DNA of 64,000 nt from Mycobacterium lentiflavum (GTDB lineage Bacteria; Actinomycetota; Actinomycetes; Mycobacteriales; Mycobacteriaceae). The notes under the pieces were generated by a model that was not told the origin of the DNA, did not search any database, and saw only the letters and a list, made by a program, of their open reading frames with translations. The translations under genes were made by a program, and so were the position numbers. Shown one piece after another: positions 47,082 to 55,444 of the stretch. The DNA is taken from positions 1,302,001 through 1,366,000 of the forward strand of contig NZ_CP092423.2 in assembly GCF_022374895.2 (NCBI RefSeq). Direction: 5' to 3'. The number at the start of each line of letters is the position of its first letter. Positions within the stretch are counted from its first letter, which is position 1.

Positions 47082-48602
47082 ATGACCTCCCTCAGCGCCA
47101 GTCTCGTTGCAACGAAGGATCGCCACCCCCAACGCGTGGCGCTGCGCTGCGACGGCCTGCAATTCAGCTTCGCGGAGCTCGACGACGCGGCTGCGCGGGT
47201 AGCGACGCTGCTGGGGCAGGCCGGCGTCGAGCCGGGCGATCGGGTGGGGATCATGCTGCCCAACACCCCGGCCTTCGCGATCGCGTTTTACGGCATCATC
47301 TATCGCGGCGCGGTCGCGGTCCCGATGAACCCTTTGCTCAAGGCCCGCGAGGTGGCGTACTACCTGTCCAACAGCGGCGCTAAGGCACTGTTCGCGACGC
47401 CGGCGTTCGCCGACCAGGCCACCGCCGGTGCCGCGGAGGTTCGGGCGCGGTGCTGGGTGGTCGATGACGCCGCGCTCACCGATTTGATTGCCGGGTTGAC
47501 ACCCCAGAGCTCACCGGTCGATCGCGCCGACGACGAAGTCGCAGTCATCCTGCACACCTCGGGTACCACCGGAAAACCCAAGGGCGCCATGCTCACCCAC
47601 GGCAATTTGGCCCGCAACGCCGACGTAGCAGTCCGCACCCTGGTCGAGATCGAGCCCGACGATGTCATCATGGGCTGCCTGCCGCTATTCCACGTCTTCG
47701 GCCTGACCTGCGGGCTCAACGTGGCCGTCCTCACGGGCGCGACGTTGACACTCATCCCTCGATTCGAACCTCGCAAGGCCCTCGAAGTAATTGAGCGAGA
47801 AGGCGTTACGGTCTTCGAAGGCGTGCCGACGATGTACTCGGCGCTGCTGAGCGTGTCCGAAGAGGCCGCCCCCGAAGCAACACGGAGTCTGCGGACCTGC
47901 GTCTCAGGCGGTGCGGCTCTTCCGGTCCAAGTACTCACCGACTTCGAAAACGCGTTTGGTTGCGCCGTTCTCGAGGGATACGGCCTATCCGAAAGTTCTC
48001 CGGTCGCCGCCTTCAATCATCCGCACCGGCCGCGCAAGGCCGGCTCGATCGGCACGCCGATCGAGGGCGTGGAAATGCGGGTCGTCGACCTGGACGGGGT
48101 GCAGGTTCCGCAAGGGCAACGGGGTGAGATCCAGATCCGGGGCCACAATGTGATGAAGGGTTACTGGAATCTTCCCGACGCCACCGAGGCCACGATCACA
48201 CCTGACGGCTGGCTGCGCACCGGTGACGTCGGCCGCATCGACGAGGACGGCTATTTCTACGTCGTCGACCGGACCAAAGACTTGATCATTCGCGGCGGTT
48301 ACAACGTGTACCCGCGCGAGATCGAGGAGGTGCTCTACGAGCACCCGGCGGTGGCCGAAGCCGCCGTCATCGGCATCGCGCACGACTCCCTCGGCGAGGA
48401 AGTCGGTGCCGCAATCGCCCTCAAGACGGGCGCGGTGGTCACGGCCGACGAACTGCGCGACTACGTCAAAGCCCGGGTAGCGGCATACAAATATCCGCGT
48501 CTGGTCTGGCTGGTCGAGGCTCTGCCCAAGGGGCCCACCGGCAAGCTGCTGAAGCGCGAAATCACCATCCCGACAAGCGAAAGCACCCCTAACCATGGCT
48601 GA
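47082..48602 (+). CDS. long-chain fatty acid-CoA ligase (FadD-type)
   Basis: A 506-residue AMP-forming ligase starting at ATG 47082. The phosphate loop HTSGTTGKPKGAMLTHGN lies near residue 160, GYGLSESSPV near 300, and the hinge and catalytic lysine in the usual places (DRTKDLIIRGGYNVYP and PKGPTGKLLKRE). It activates fatty acids to acyl-CoA. It opens an operon with a PHA-synthase-like gene, overlapping it by eight bases, so the activated product may feed that enzyme. Confidence 0.94.
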   Translation: MTSLSASLVATKDRHPQRVALRCDGLQFSFAELDDAAARVATLLGQAGVEPGDRVGIMLPNTPAFAIAFYGIIYRGAVAVPMNPLLKAREVAYYLSNSGAKALFATPAFADQATAGAAEVRARCWVVDDAALTDLIAGLTPQSSPVDRADDEVAVILHTSGTTGKPKGAMLTHGNLARNADVAVRTLVEIEPDDVIMGCLPLFHVFGLTCGLNVAVLTGATLTLIPRFEPRKALEVIEREGVTVFEGVPTMYSALLSVSEEAAPEATRSLRTCVSGGAALPVQVLTDFENAFGCAVLEGYGLSESSPVAAFNHPHRPRKAGSIGTPIEGVEMRVVDLDGVQVPQGQRGEIQIRGHNVMKGYWNLPDATEATITPDGWLRTGDVGRIDEDGYFYVVDRTKDLIIRGGYNVYPREIEEVLYEHPAVAEAAVIGIAHDSLGEEVGAAIALKTGAVVTADELRDYVKARVAAYKYPRLVWLVEALPKGPTGKLLKREITIPTSESTPNHG

Positions 48603-50298
48603 AACCCCGAATCCGTCGAACGTCAGGGCCGACGAGCTGGCCGCCCCGCTCGATCTGCTACTCACCAGCGCCACCAAGCCATTCGCCGGCCGGATGATGC
48701 CGAACGCCACCTGGGCCCGCTTCGGAGCCGGCCTCGCCCAGCATCCCGGTGCCGTCGCCGACCGGGTCGGCAGGCTGACGCGCGAGCTCGGCAGCATCGC
48801 CACGGGTAAGTCGCACCGTGCTCCAGCGCGTGCCGATAAGCGCTTCAGCGATCCTGCGTGGCAACAGAATCCGTTTCTGCACCGAATCATGCAGGCCTAT
48901 CTGGCCGGTGCCGAGGCCGCCGAAGGGTTGCTCAACGATGCCGGGCTTGACTGGCGCGACAACGAGAAGATGCGCTTTGTGATGGACAACCTGGTGGAAG
49001 GGCTGGCGCCGACCAACAACCCGCTGATCAGCCCGCTGGGCTGGAAAGCGCTGATCGACACGGGCGGTCTGAGTGCGGTGCGAGGCGCGAAATCCTTTGC
49101 CCGAGACATGCTTTCGAAGCCTCGGGTGCCGGCGATGGTCGAGCCGGACGCCTTCGCGGTGGGCGAGACCGTCGCCGTCACCAAAGGGGCTGTCGTGCTG
49201 CGAACCTCGATGTTCGAACTGATCCAATACGTCCCCCAGACACCGAAGGTGCGCGCCATACCGTTGCTCATGGTGCCGCCGGTGATCAACAAGTACTACA
49301 TCATGGACATCGCGCCGGGCCGCAGCATGATCGAATACTTCGTCCAGCAAGGGCAGCAGGTGTTCGTCATCTCCTGGCGCAATCCGCAAGCACGCCATCG
49401 TGATTGGGGCTTCGACGCCTACGGCGCGGCGATCATCGAGGCGATGGACGCGGCGCGGAAAATCACCGGAACGGACAACACTCATCTGCTGGCCACCTGC
49501 TCGGGCGGCATCCTCGCGGCGATGACCGCGGCCCACCTCGGTGAGATCGGCGAGCAGGACCGGGTCGCGGGCCTGACTTTGGCGGTCACCGTGCTGGACG
49601 AGACCCGGGCCGGCTTCGCATCCGCGTCGATGAGCGATCGCGCGGCGCAGGCGGCGATCCGGGTTTCCCGACACAAGGGCTACCTCGACGGACGCGACAT
49701 GGCGGAGATGTTCGCCTGGCTGCGGCCCACCGACCTGGTGTGGCGGTATGTGGTGAACAACTATGTGCAGGGCCGCAAGCCGGCACCCTTCGACGTGTTG
49801 TTCTGGAATGCCGACACCACCCGGATGGCCGCCGCCCTGCACCGCGACATGGTGCTGATGGGCCTGGGCAACGCGTTGGTCACCCCCGGGGCGGTCAGCA
49901 TGCTGGGCAGCCCGGTCGACCTGGCCAATGTCACCTCCGACGCCTATGTCATCGGCGGTGTGGCCGATCACATTTCCCCGTGGCAGGCCACCTATCGCAG
50001 CGCGCGTCTGCTGGGCAGCAAGGACAACCGCTACGTGCTGTCCACCAGCGGCCACATCGCCGCACTGGTGAATCCGCCGGGCAATCCGAAGGCGTCGTAC
50101 CGGACCGGTCCGGTCGATGTGGAGGCCCCCGAGCAATGGCTGGATACGGCGGAGGAGTCGGCTGATTCCTGGTGGCCGGACTATGTGGCCTGGCTGGCCG
50201 AGCGCAGCGGTCCGGAGGTCGACGCTCCGAAAACGCTTGGTGGGGAAGACCTGCCACCGCTCGGCCCGGCCCCGGGCAGTTATGTGATGGAGAAATGA
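48595..50298 (+). CDS. poly(3-hydroxyalkanoate) synthase-like alpha/beta hydrolase
   Basis: A 567-residue PhaC-like protein. The nucleophile is cysteine in LLATCSGGILAAM (about residue 302); the usual GxCxG box has alanine in place of the first glycine. The aspartate is in GGVADHISPW (about 460) and the histidine in SGHIAALVNPPGNPK (about 485). The N-terminal 200 residues match the PhaC cap. It would polymerise 3-hydroxyacyl-CoA or transfer such acyl groups. Mycobacteria are not known for large PHA stores, so another acyl polymer or ester is possible. The next gene overlaps it as ATGA. Confidence 0.88.
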   Translation: MAETPNPSNVRADELAAPLDLLLTSATKPFAGRMMPNATWARFGAGLAQHPGAVADRVGRLTRELGSIATGKSHRAPARADKRFSDPAWQQNPFLHRIMQAYLAGAEAAEGLLNDAGLDWRDNEKMRFVMDNLVEGLAPTNNPLISPLGWKALIDTGGLSAVRGAKSFARDMLSKPRVPAMVEPDAFAVGETVAVTKGAVVLRTSMFELIQYVPQTPKVRAIPLLMVPPVINKYYIMDIAPGRSMIEYFVQQGQQVFVISWRNPQARHRDWGFDAYGAAIIEAMDAARKITGTDNTHLLATCSGGILAAMTAAHLGEIGEQDRVAGLTLAVTVLDETRAGFASASMSDRAAQAAIRVSRHKGYLDGRDMAEMFAWLRPTDLVWRYVVNNYVQGRKPAPFDVLFWNADTTRMAAALHRDMVLMGLGNALVTPGAVSMLGSPVDLANVTSDAYVIGGVADHISPWQATYRSARLLGSKDNRYVLSTSGHIAALVNPPGNPKASYRTGPVDVEAPEQWLDTAEESADSWWPDYVAWLAERSGPEVDAPKTLGGEDLPPLGPAPGSYVMEK

Positions 50299-51140
50299 GA
50301 GCCACGCGCAGGCTGACACCGGTGAGCACCATTGGCGAACACCGATACGTCACCGCCGGCGGTCAACGGATCCGAGTGAACGTGCGGCCCGGAACCGGCG
50401 TGCCGCTCGTGCTGTGCAATGGCATCGGGGCCAGCCTGGAAGTGCTCGATCCGCTGGTGGAGCGCTTGACTCCGGATGCGACGGTGGTCAGATTCGACGT
50501 GCCCGGCACCGGGGGATCTCCCACATCCGTTGCCCCGTATGGTTTTCCCTACCTGGCCTGGGTGCTTGGGCGGGTGCTGACCAAGCTGGGAATCGGCGTG
50601 GTGGACGTGCTCGGCCTGTCCTGGGGCGGCGCGCTTGCCCAGCAGTTCGCCTTCCAGAATCCGCGCCGTTGCCGGCGGCTGGTGCTGGTGGCGACGGGTA
50701 CCGGACTGCTGATGGTGCCCGCCCACCCGCGTGTTCTGGCGAAAATGATTACACCGCATAGGTTCTCGGACCCGGACTATGCCGCATCCATTGCCGGTGA
50801 GCTCTACGGCGGCACCGTCCGCGCGCACGGTGACGACGTCGCGCAACTGTTCGTGCGGCAATTGCACGCGGGTTCCAAAGTCGGGTACCTGCACCAGCTG
50901 CTCGCCGGCTCGGTCTGGACCAGCCTGTTCGCGCTGCCGGCGGTACGGCAGCAGACATTGGTCGTCGCGGGCACCGATGACCCGATCATCCCGGTGGTCA
51001 ACGCCCGCATCATGCATGCATTGCTGCCGCATTCGCGGCTGCATCTGCATTCCGGTGGGCATATCGACCTGGTGCACAATGCAGTCGAACTTGCGCCCGT
51101 CATCGAGCGCTTCCTGAACGAGCCAAGTGAAACGCTATGA
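50295..51140 (+). CDS. PHA depolymerase-like alpha/beta hydrolase
   Basis: A 281-residue serine hydrolase starting at ATG 50295. The nucleophile elbow is GLSWGGALAQ (about residue 110), the oxyanion segment LVLCNGIGAS (about 37) and the acid/histidine pair AGTDDPIIPV and SGGHIDLVH. It resembles intracellular PhaZ depolymerases of medium-chain PHA. Its four-base overlap with the synthase-like gene makes a synthesis/breakdown pair plausible. A generic esterase is the alternative. Confidence 0.85.
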   Translation: MRATRRLTPVSTIGEHRYVTAGGQRIRVNVRPGTGVPLVLCNGIGASLEVLDPLVERLTPDATVVRFDVPGTGGSPTSVAPYGFPYLAWVLGRVLTKLGIGVVDVLGLSWGGALAQQFAFQNPRRCRRLVLVATGTGLLMVPAHPRVLAKMITPHRFSDPDYAASIAGELYGGTVRAHGDDVAQLFVRQLHAGSKVGYLHQLLAGSVWTSLFALPAVRQQTLVVAGTDDPIIPVVNARIMHALLPHSRLHLHSGGHIDLVHNAVELAPVIERFLNEPSETL

Positions 51141-51326
51141 AGTGCAACGGTATCGACGCTCGGTGCACGCCTCGGTCCCGTGCGCGATTCTCATTCGAGG
51201 TCGTTTCCGGCATGCGCGCATGACGGCCCATCACAGGGTGCGGCTAGACTGGAACGCCGGACCGTCGATCAAACTTCGATCGCATGCCGCGATGCCCAGT
51301 TAAACCCCGATCTCAAAGGTTGTGCC

Positions 51327-52211
51327 TTGTCTTCAAAGAAAAGCGAAACTCCGGGCTTGAAGCCGCATTTCGAGGACGTGCAGGCGCACTACGACCTGTC
51401 TGACGAGTTCTTCGCGCTTTTCCTGGACCCGACGCGCACATACAGCTGCGCCTATTTCGAGCGTGACGACATGTCGCTCGAAGAGGCGCAGTACGCCAAG
51501 GTCGACCTGTCGCTGGGCAAGCTCGGGCTGCGACCCGGCATGACGCTGCTCGACATCGGCTGTGGCTGGGGCACCACGATCGTCCGCGCCCTCGAGAATT
51601 ACGACGTCAACGTCGTCGGCCTGACACTGAGCCGCAATCAACAGGCGCACGTCCACCAGCGCCTCGACAAGCATCCATCCGGGCGAACCAAGCGGGTGCT
51701 GCTGCAGGGCTGGGAACAGTTTGACGAAAAGGTGGACCGCATCGTGTCAATCGGTGCATTCGAGCACTTCGGACGCGACCGGTACGACGACTTCTTCAAG
51801 ATGGCTCACGAGGCACTGCCGGCCGATGGAGTGATGCTGCTGCACACCATTATCAAGCCCAGTGACCAGGAATTCGCCGAACGCGGACTGCCGCTCACCA
51901 TGACGAAGATCCGCTTCATGAAATTCATCATGGACGAGATCTTCCCAGGCGGAGACCTGCCCAACGCCAAGTCGGTCGAGGAGCACGCCAAGCGCGCCGG
52001 CTTCAGCCTTGAGCTCTACCAGCCGTTGCGGCTGCACTACGCGCGCACCCTCGACAACTGGGCGGCGGCGCTTGAGGCGAGGCGCGACGAGGCCATCGAG
52101 ATTCAGTCGCAAGAGGTCTACGACCGGTACATGAAGTACCTGACCGGTTGCGCGGATCTGTTCCGCGAGGGCTACACCGATGTCGCGCAGTTCACCCTCA
52201 CCAAGGGCTAG
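51327..52211 (+). CDS. cyclopropane/mycolic acid SAM-dependent methyltransferase (CmaA/MmaA family)
   Basis: A 294-residue methyltransferase. The start at TTG 51327 (LSSKKSETPGLKPHFEDVQAHYD) follows AAAGG. The SAM site is LLDIGCGWGTT (about residues 72-82), and YSCAYFER, VDRIVSIGAFEHFG and IMDEIFPGG are conserved in the cyclopropane mycolic acid synthases. These add methyl, cyclopropane or oxygenated groups to mycolic acid double bonds. Which position it modifies cannot be told. It lies 186 bases after the depolymerase-like gene and could have its own promoter. Confidence 0.92.
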   Translation: MSSKKSETPGLKPHFEDVQAHYDLSDEFFALFLDPTRTYSCAYFERDDMSLEEAQYAKVDLSLGKLGLRPGMTLLDIGCGWGTTIVRALENYDVNVVGLTLSRNQQAHVHQRLDKHPSGRTKRVLLQGWEQFDEKVDRIVSIGAFEHFGRDRYDDFFKMAHEALPADGVMLLHTIIKPSDQEFAERGLPLTMTKIRFMKFIMDEIFPGGDLPNAKSVEEHAKRAGFSLELYQPLRLHYARTLDNWAAALEARRDEAIEIQSQEVYDRYMKYLTGCADLFREGYTDVAQFTLTKG

Positions 52212-52687
52212 ACCTGAATGTCGGCGGTGATCGCGCCGGTGACGCTGATCAGATCCTGCGGGGCGAGGGCGACGTCCCAGCCGCGGCGCCCGGCGCTGCA
52301 GAACACCCGCTCCCAGGCCAGCGCGCTGGAATCCACGACCGTCGGCAGCGCCTTGCGCTGACCGAACGGCGAGACCGCGCCGACGATGTACCCGGTGGTC
52401 CGCTCGGCGACCGCGGGTTCGGCCATCGCGGCCTTGGCCGCGCCCACCGCCGCGGCGGCCGCCTTCAACGACAGCCGGGCGGACGCCTGCACGACCGCGA
52501 CGGCCAGCCCGTTGGGCACGGCGATCACCAGCGTCTTGTAGATCTGCCCGGGCGCAATGCCGGCCCCGCTCAGCGCGCTTACGGCTTCCGCTCCGAACGA
52601 GTGTTCGCGTGGATCGTGGCCGAACTTCACCACCTCGTGCGGCACACCGGCCTTGGTCAGCGCCGCCAACGCCGGCGTCGCGGGCAC
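52208..52687 (-). CDS. ybaK: YbaK-type Cys-tRNA(Pro) deacylase
   Basis: A 159-residue protein of the YbaK/EbsC fold, with YKTLVIAVPNGLAVAVVQASARLSLKAAAAAVG and GYIVGAVSPFGQRKALPTVVD. YbaK hydrolyses Cys-tRNA(Pro) formed by mistake. M. tuberculosis has this gene split (Rv3224A/B, from memory), whereas here it is one frame. It is convergent with the methyltransferase gene, with four bases overlapping. Confidence 0.9.
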   Translation of the reverse strand: MPATPALAALTKAGVPHEVVKFGHDPREHSFGAEAVSALSGAGIAPGQIYKTLVIAVPNGLAVAVVQASARLSLKAAAAAVGAAKAAMAEPAVAERTTGYIVGAVSPFGQRKALPTVVDSSALAWERVFCSAGRRGWDVALAPQDLISVTGAITADIQV

Positions 52688-52754
52688 GTTAGGGCCCCTT
52701 AGGTCCGATGGTCGTGACCCACTGCACCCGGCTGCGCCGCGCTTGCGATCACTC

Positions 52755-53615
52755 CTACGGCCCCGTGTACCCCGGCGGGTTGACGCCGTCCACCCAGAAG
52801 TCGACGCCGAGTGTGCCGCCCGGCACGCAGTTGTAGACCGACAGGTCGGTGACGCCGTTTTCCAGTAGCACGTCCTCGCACAGCAGCATGTTGCCGGTGT
52901 ACTCCTTGGACGGCTTGTTGAGGATGATGTAGGCGGCGTCCGAGTAGACCTCGGGCTTGCGGGCCCGGCCCATCGCCTCGTCGCCGCCGAGCAGGTTCTG
53001 CACCGCGGCGGTGGCCACCAATGTGCGCGGCCACAACGTGTTGGACGCGATGCCCTCTTCGCGCATCTCCTGCGCGATTCCCAGCGCGCACAGCGTCATG
53101 CCGAACTTGGCCATCATGTACGCCGTCGGCTTGAGCCACTCCGCGCCGAGCAGCACCGGCGGCGACAGCGTCAGGACGTGCGGGTTCTCCCGGCCTTTCA
53201 TGTGCGGCAGGCACGCCTGCGACACCGCGTACGTGCCACGCACCTGGATGCCGTTCATCAGGTCGAACCGCTTCATCGGGACCTCGGCGATGGACCCCAG
53301 GTTGATCGCCGACGCGTTGTTCACGCAGATGTCGATGCCGCCGAACTGCTCCACGGTCTTGGCTACCGCGGATTCGACGGAATCCGGGTCACGGACGTCC
53401 CCGACGATCGGCAGCGCCTGCCCGCCGGCCTCCTCGAGTTCCTTGGCGGCGGTGTACACCGTTCCCGGCAGCTTCGGGTGCGGCTCGGCGGTCTTGGCGA
53501 TCAGCGCGATATTGGCGCCGTCCTGTGCTGCGCGCTTGGCGATTGCCAGGCCGATTCCGCGGCTGGCGCCGGAGATGAACATGGTCTTGCCTTGCAAAGA
53601 CGTGGCGTGGGACAT
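52755..53615 (-). CDS. SDR family oxidoreductase (Rv3224-like)
   Basis: A 286-residue SDR of the HSDL2-like group. The cofactor motif FISGASRGIGLAIAKRAAQDG lies near residue 14, and CVNNASAINLGS near 95. The catalytic tyrosine/lysine is in YMMAKFGM. The long form with ALGIAQEMREEGIASNTLWPRT is typical. The substrate is unknown, with fatty acyl or hydroxy acids likely. It is divergent from sigH. Confidence 0.9.
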   Translation of the reverse strand: MSHATSLQGKTMFISGASRGIGLAIAKRAAQDGANIALIAKTAEPHPKLPGTVYTAAKELEEAGGQALPIVGDVRDPDSVESAVAKTVEQFGGIDICVNNASAINLGSIAEVPMKRFDLMNGIQVRGTYAVSQACLPHMKGRENPHVLTLSPPVLLGAEWLKPTAYMMAKFGMTLCALGIAQEMREEGIASNTLWPRTLVATAAVQNLLGGDEAMGRARKPEVYSDAAYIILNKPSKEYTGNMLLCEDVLLENGVTDLSVYNCVPGGTLGVDFWVDGVNPPGYTGP

Positions 53616-53668
53616 GGCGTCACACTAACTCCCGGTCCCAACCGGTCGGTTGGGGGGACCTCGGCACC

Positions 53669-53696
53669 GGAAATAGCACGTCGGCTCGTGCTGTTG
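53669..53696 (+). promoter_or_regulatory. candidate SigH/SigE-type promoter upstream of sigH
   Basis: GGAAAT (53669-53674) followed 18 bases later by GTTG (53693-53696) resembles the GGAAYA / GTT promoters of mycobacterial SigH and SigE. SigH is known to be autoregulated. The -35 deviates by one base, so this is only a candidate. Confidence 0.45.
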
Positions 53697-53907
53697 ATTC
53701 TTTCGGTCTCTAAAACGCATGTGAGCGGCCCGGGCAAAGATTGTCGGTGGCAGCCTCTAGATTGGGAGGGAGGATCTGGTGTCAACGGCGACGAGCCTGT
53801 TAGGCAGTTCGATGGGCGAGGAGCAGTTGGTTCGCTTGTTTGCGAGTCCGGTGTCGCTCGGGGTGGTTCGCGGCGACGCTGCAACGGAAGGGACCGTGTT
53901 AATCGAG

Positions 53908-54564
53908 ATGGCCGACTTAGACGATGGCCCAGACACAGTGACCGGTTCCGACCCTGTCGAGCCTGTTGAAGAAACCGATGAGGAGCTGACCGCGCGCTTC
54001 GAGCGGGACGCGATTCCCCTGTTGGACCAGCTCTACGGCGGCGCGCTGCGCATGACGCGCAATCCCGCAGACGCCGAGGACCTGCTGCAGGAAACGATGG
54101 TCAAGGCCTACGCCGGATTTCGGTCGTTCCGGGCCGGCACCAACCTCAAGGCGTGGCTGTACCGGATTCTGACCAACACCTACATCAACAGCTATCGCAA
54201 GAAGCAGCGCCAGCCCGCGGAGTATCCGACCGAGGAGATCACCGACTGGCAGCTCGCGTCCAACGCCGAACACTCCTCAACCGGGTTGCGGTCGGCCGAG
54301 GTAGAGGCCCTGGAGGCGCTGCCGGACACCGAGATCAAAGCCGCGCTGCAGGCGCTGCCGGAAGAGTTCCGGATGGCCGTCTATTACGCCGATGTCGAGG
54401 GCTTCCCGTACAAGGAGATCGCCGAGATCATGGACACCCCGATCGGGACGGTAATGTCTCGGCTGCATCGGGGCAGACGTCAGCTGCGATCGCTGCTGGA
54501 AGACGTGGCCAAGGAGCGCGGCTTCATCCGGGGTCAGCAGACGCACGAGGAGGTGACGTCATGA
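53908..54564 (+). CDS. sigH: ECF RNA polymerase sigma factor SigH
   Basis: A 218-residue sigma factor from ATG 53908 ([11 protein letters not shown]), agreeing in length with M. tuberculosis SigH. Region 2 is at about residues 30-100 ([55 protein letters not shown]) and region 4 at about 145-200. It directs the oxidative and heat stress regulon. An in-frame GTG at 53779 has a better ribosome binding site (GGGAGGGAGGAT, 53764-53775) and would add 43 residues, similar to the unstable SigR-prime isoform of Streptomyces. The rshA start overlaps its stop as ATGA. Confidence 0.95.
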   Translation: MADLDDGPDTVTGSDPVEPVEETDEELTARFERDAIPLLDQLYGGALRMTRNPADAEDLLQETMVKAYAGFRSFRAGTNLKAWLYRILTNTYINSYRKKQRQPAEYPTEEITDWQLASNAEHSSTGLRSAEVEALEALPDTEIKAALQALPEEFRMAVYYADVEGFPYKEIAEIMDTPIGTVMSRLHRGRRQLRSLLEDVAKERGFIRGQQTHEEVTS

Positions 54565-54857
54565 GCGAACTTTCGCCCGATGGCGCCTCGTCAGGCTCGG
54601 ATCCACGCACAAAGGCCGAATGCGCTGAATTGATCGCCGAGGTATGGACGCTGCTCGACGGCGAATGCACGGCGGAGACGCGGAAAAAACTCAAGCAACA
54701 TCTCGACGAATGCCCGCCATGCCTGCGGCTGTTCGGGATTGAAGAGCAATTCAAGGCGCTGATCGCGAGCAAATGCAGCGGCGACAAGGCCCCCGAGGGC
54801 CTGCGCGAGCGGCTGCGGCTAGAGATCCGCCGCACCACGATCATCCGGGAGTCGTAG
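54561..54857 (+). CDS. rshA: zinc anti-sigma factor RshA
   Basis: A 98-residue anti-sigma factor starting at ATG 54561, overlapping the sigH stop. The redox zinc motif HxxxCxxC is HLDECPPC (about residues 48-55), with further cysteines at CAELIA, ECTAE and SKCSG. It binds SigH under reducing conditions and releases it on oxidation. The pair is translationally coupled, as in other actinobacteria. Confidence 0.95.
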   Translation: MSELSPDGASSGSDPRTKAECAELIAEVWTLLDGECTAETRKKLKQHLDECPPCLRLFGIEEQFKALIASKCSGDKAPEGLRERLRLEIRRTTIIRES

Positions 54858-54888
54858 CAGCGGCCCGCTCCAGCGTGACTACCAGGGG

Positions 54889-54963
54889 TTACGCGTTGGG
54901 ACGCCTGCCGTGGTTGGCCTTGCTGTGCTTGCGGTCACGCTTCTTGCGGCCACGTTTGGCCAT
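54889..54963 (-). CDS. 50S ribosomal protein bL37
   Basis: A 24-residue, highly basic protein: MAKRGRKKRDRKHSKANHGR at the start and RPNA at the end. It is virtually the same as bL37, found in mycobacterial ribosome structures. The gene runs from ATG 54963 to TAA 54889, with GGAG-like GTTCTCCCC complement just upstream. It lies between rshA and the biotinyl protein gene. Its size makes it easy to miss in automated annotation. Confidence 0.93.
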   Translation of the reverse strand: MAKRGRKKRDRKHSKANHGRRPNA

Positions 54964-55179
54964 GGGGAGAACCTCCGTCGCTCGTTCATGATTTTCGGGC
55001 GCTCGGCGCCCGTCAGGTTGCCGTCAATTCTCTCACGGCGCAGCGTGTGCTTTTTCACCCCACCGCGGGCCGGCCCGCGCGCCGGTATGCCTAATGATGT
55101 TGTGGTTCGATATACATGAGCTTGAGATGGAAGCCCAGACCAGCCAGCATGCGCAATGGCCGAAACGAGTGGGGTGAAG

Positions 55180-55395
55180 ATGGCCGAGGATGTTCGAGCC
55201 GAGATCGTGGCCAGCGTGCTCGAAGTCGTTGTCAACGAGGGCGACCAAATCGGCAAGGGCGACGTGGTGGTGCTGCTGGAGTCCATGAAGATGGAGATTC
55301 CGGTCTTGGCCGAGGTCGACGGCACGATCAGCAAGGTGAGTGTGGCCGTCGGCGATGTGATCCAGGCGGGCGACCTGATCGCCGTGATCAGCTAG
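55180..55395 (+). CDS. biotin/lipoyl-attachment domain protein (Rv3221c-like)
   Basis: A 71-residue protein starting at ATG 55180 (MAEDVRAEIVASVL); GTG 55174 and ATG 55156 are possible. It is one complete biotinyl domain with the acceptor lysine in ESMKMEIP (about residue 35). It corresponds to the small biotinylated protein Rv3221c (TB7.3). Being without a fused carboxylase, it may serve as a free carrier subunit. It is followed 49 bases later by pdtaS. Confidence 0.92.
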   Translation: MAEDVRAEIVASVLEVVVNEGDQIGKGDVVVLLESMKMEIPVLAEVDGTISKVSVAVGDVIQAGDLIAVIS

Positions 55396-55444
55396 CCGTC
55401 CGGCGCTTCGCACCTACCGCCGTGGGACGACGCGGGAGTATTTG

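Noticed and set aside
48658..50319. A 553-residue minus-strand open frame opposite the PhaC-like gene
   Set aside because: It is rich in histidine, arginine and glycine without domain motifs; the plus-strand gene has catalytic residues and overlaps its neighbours properly.
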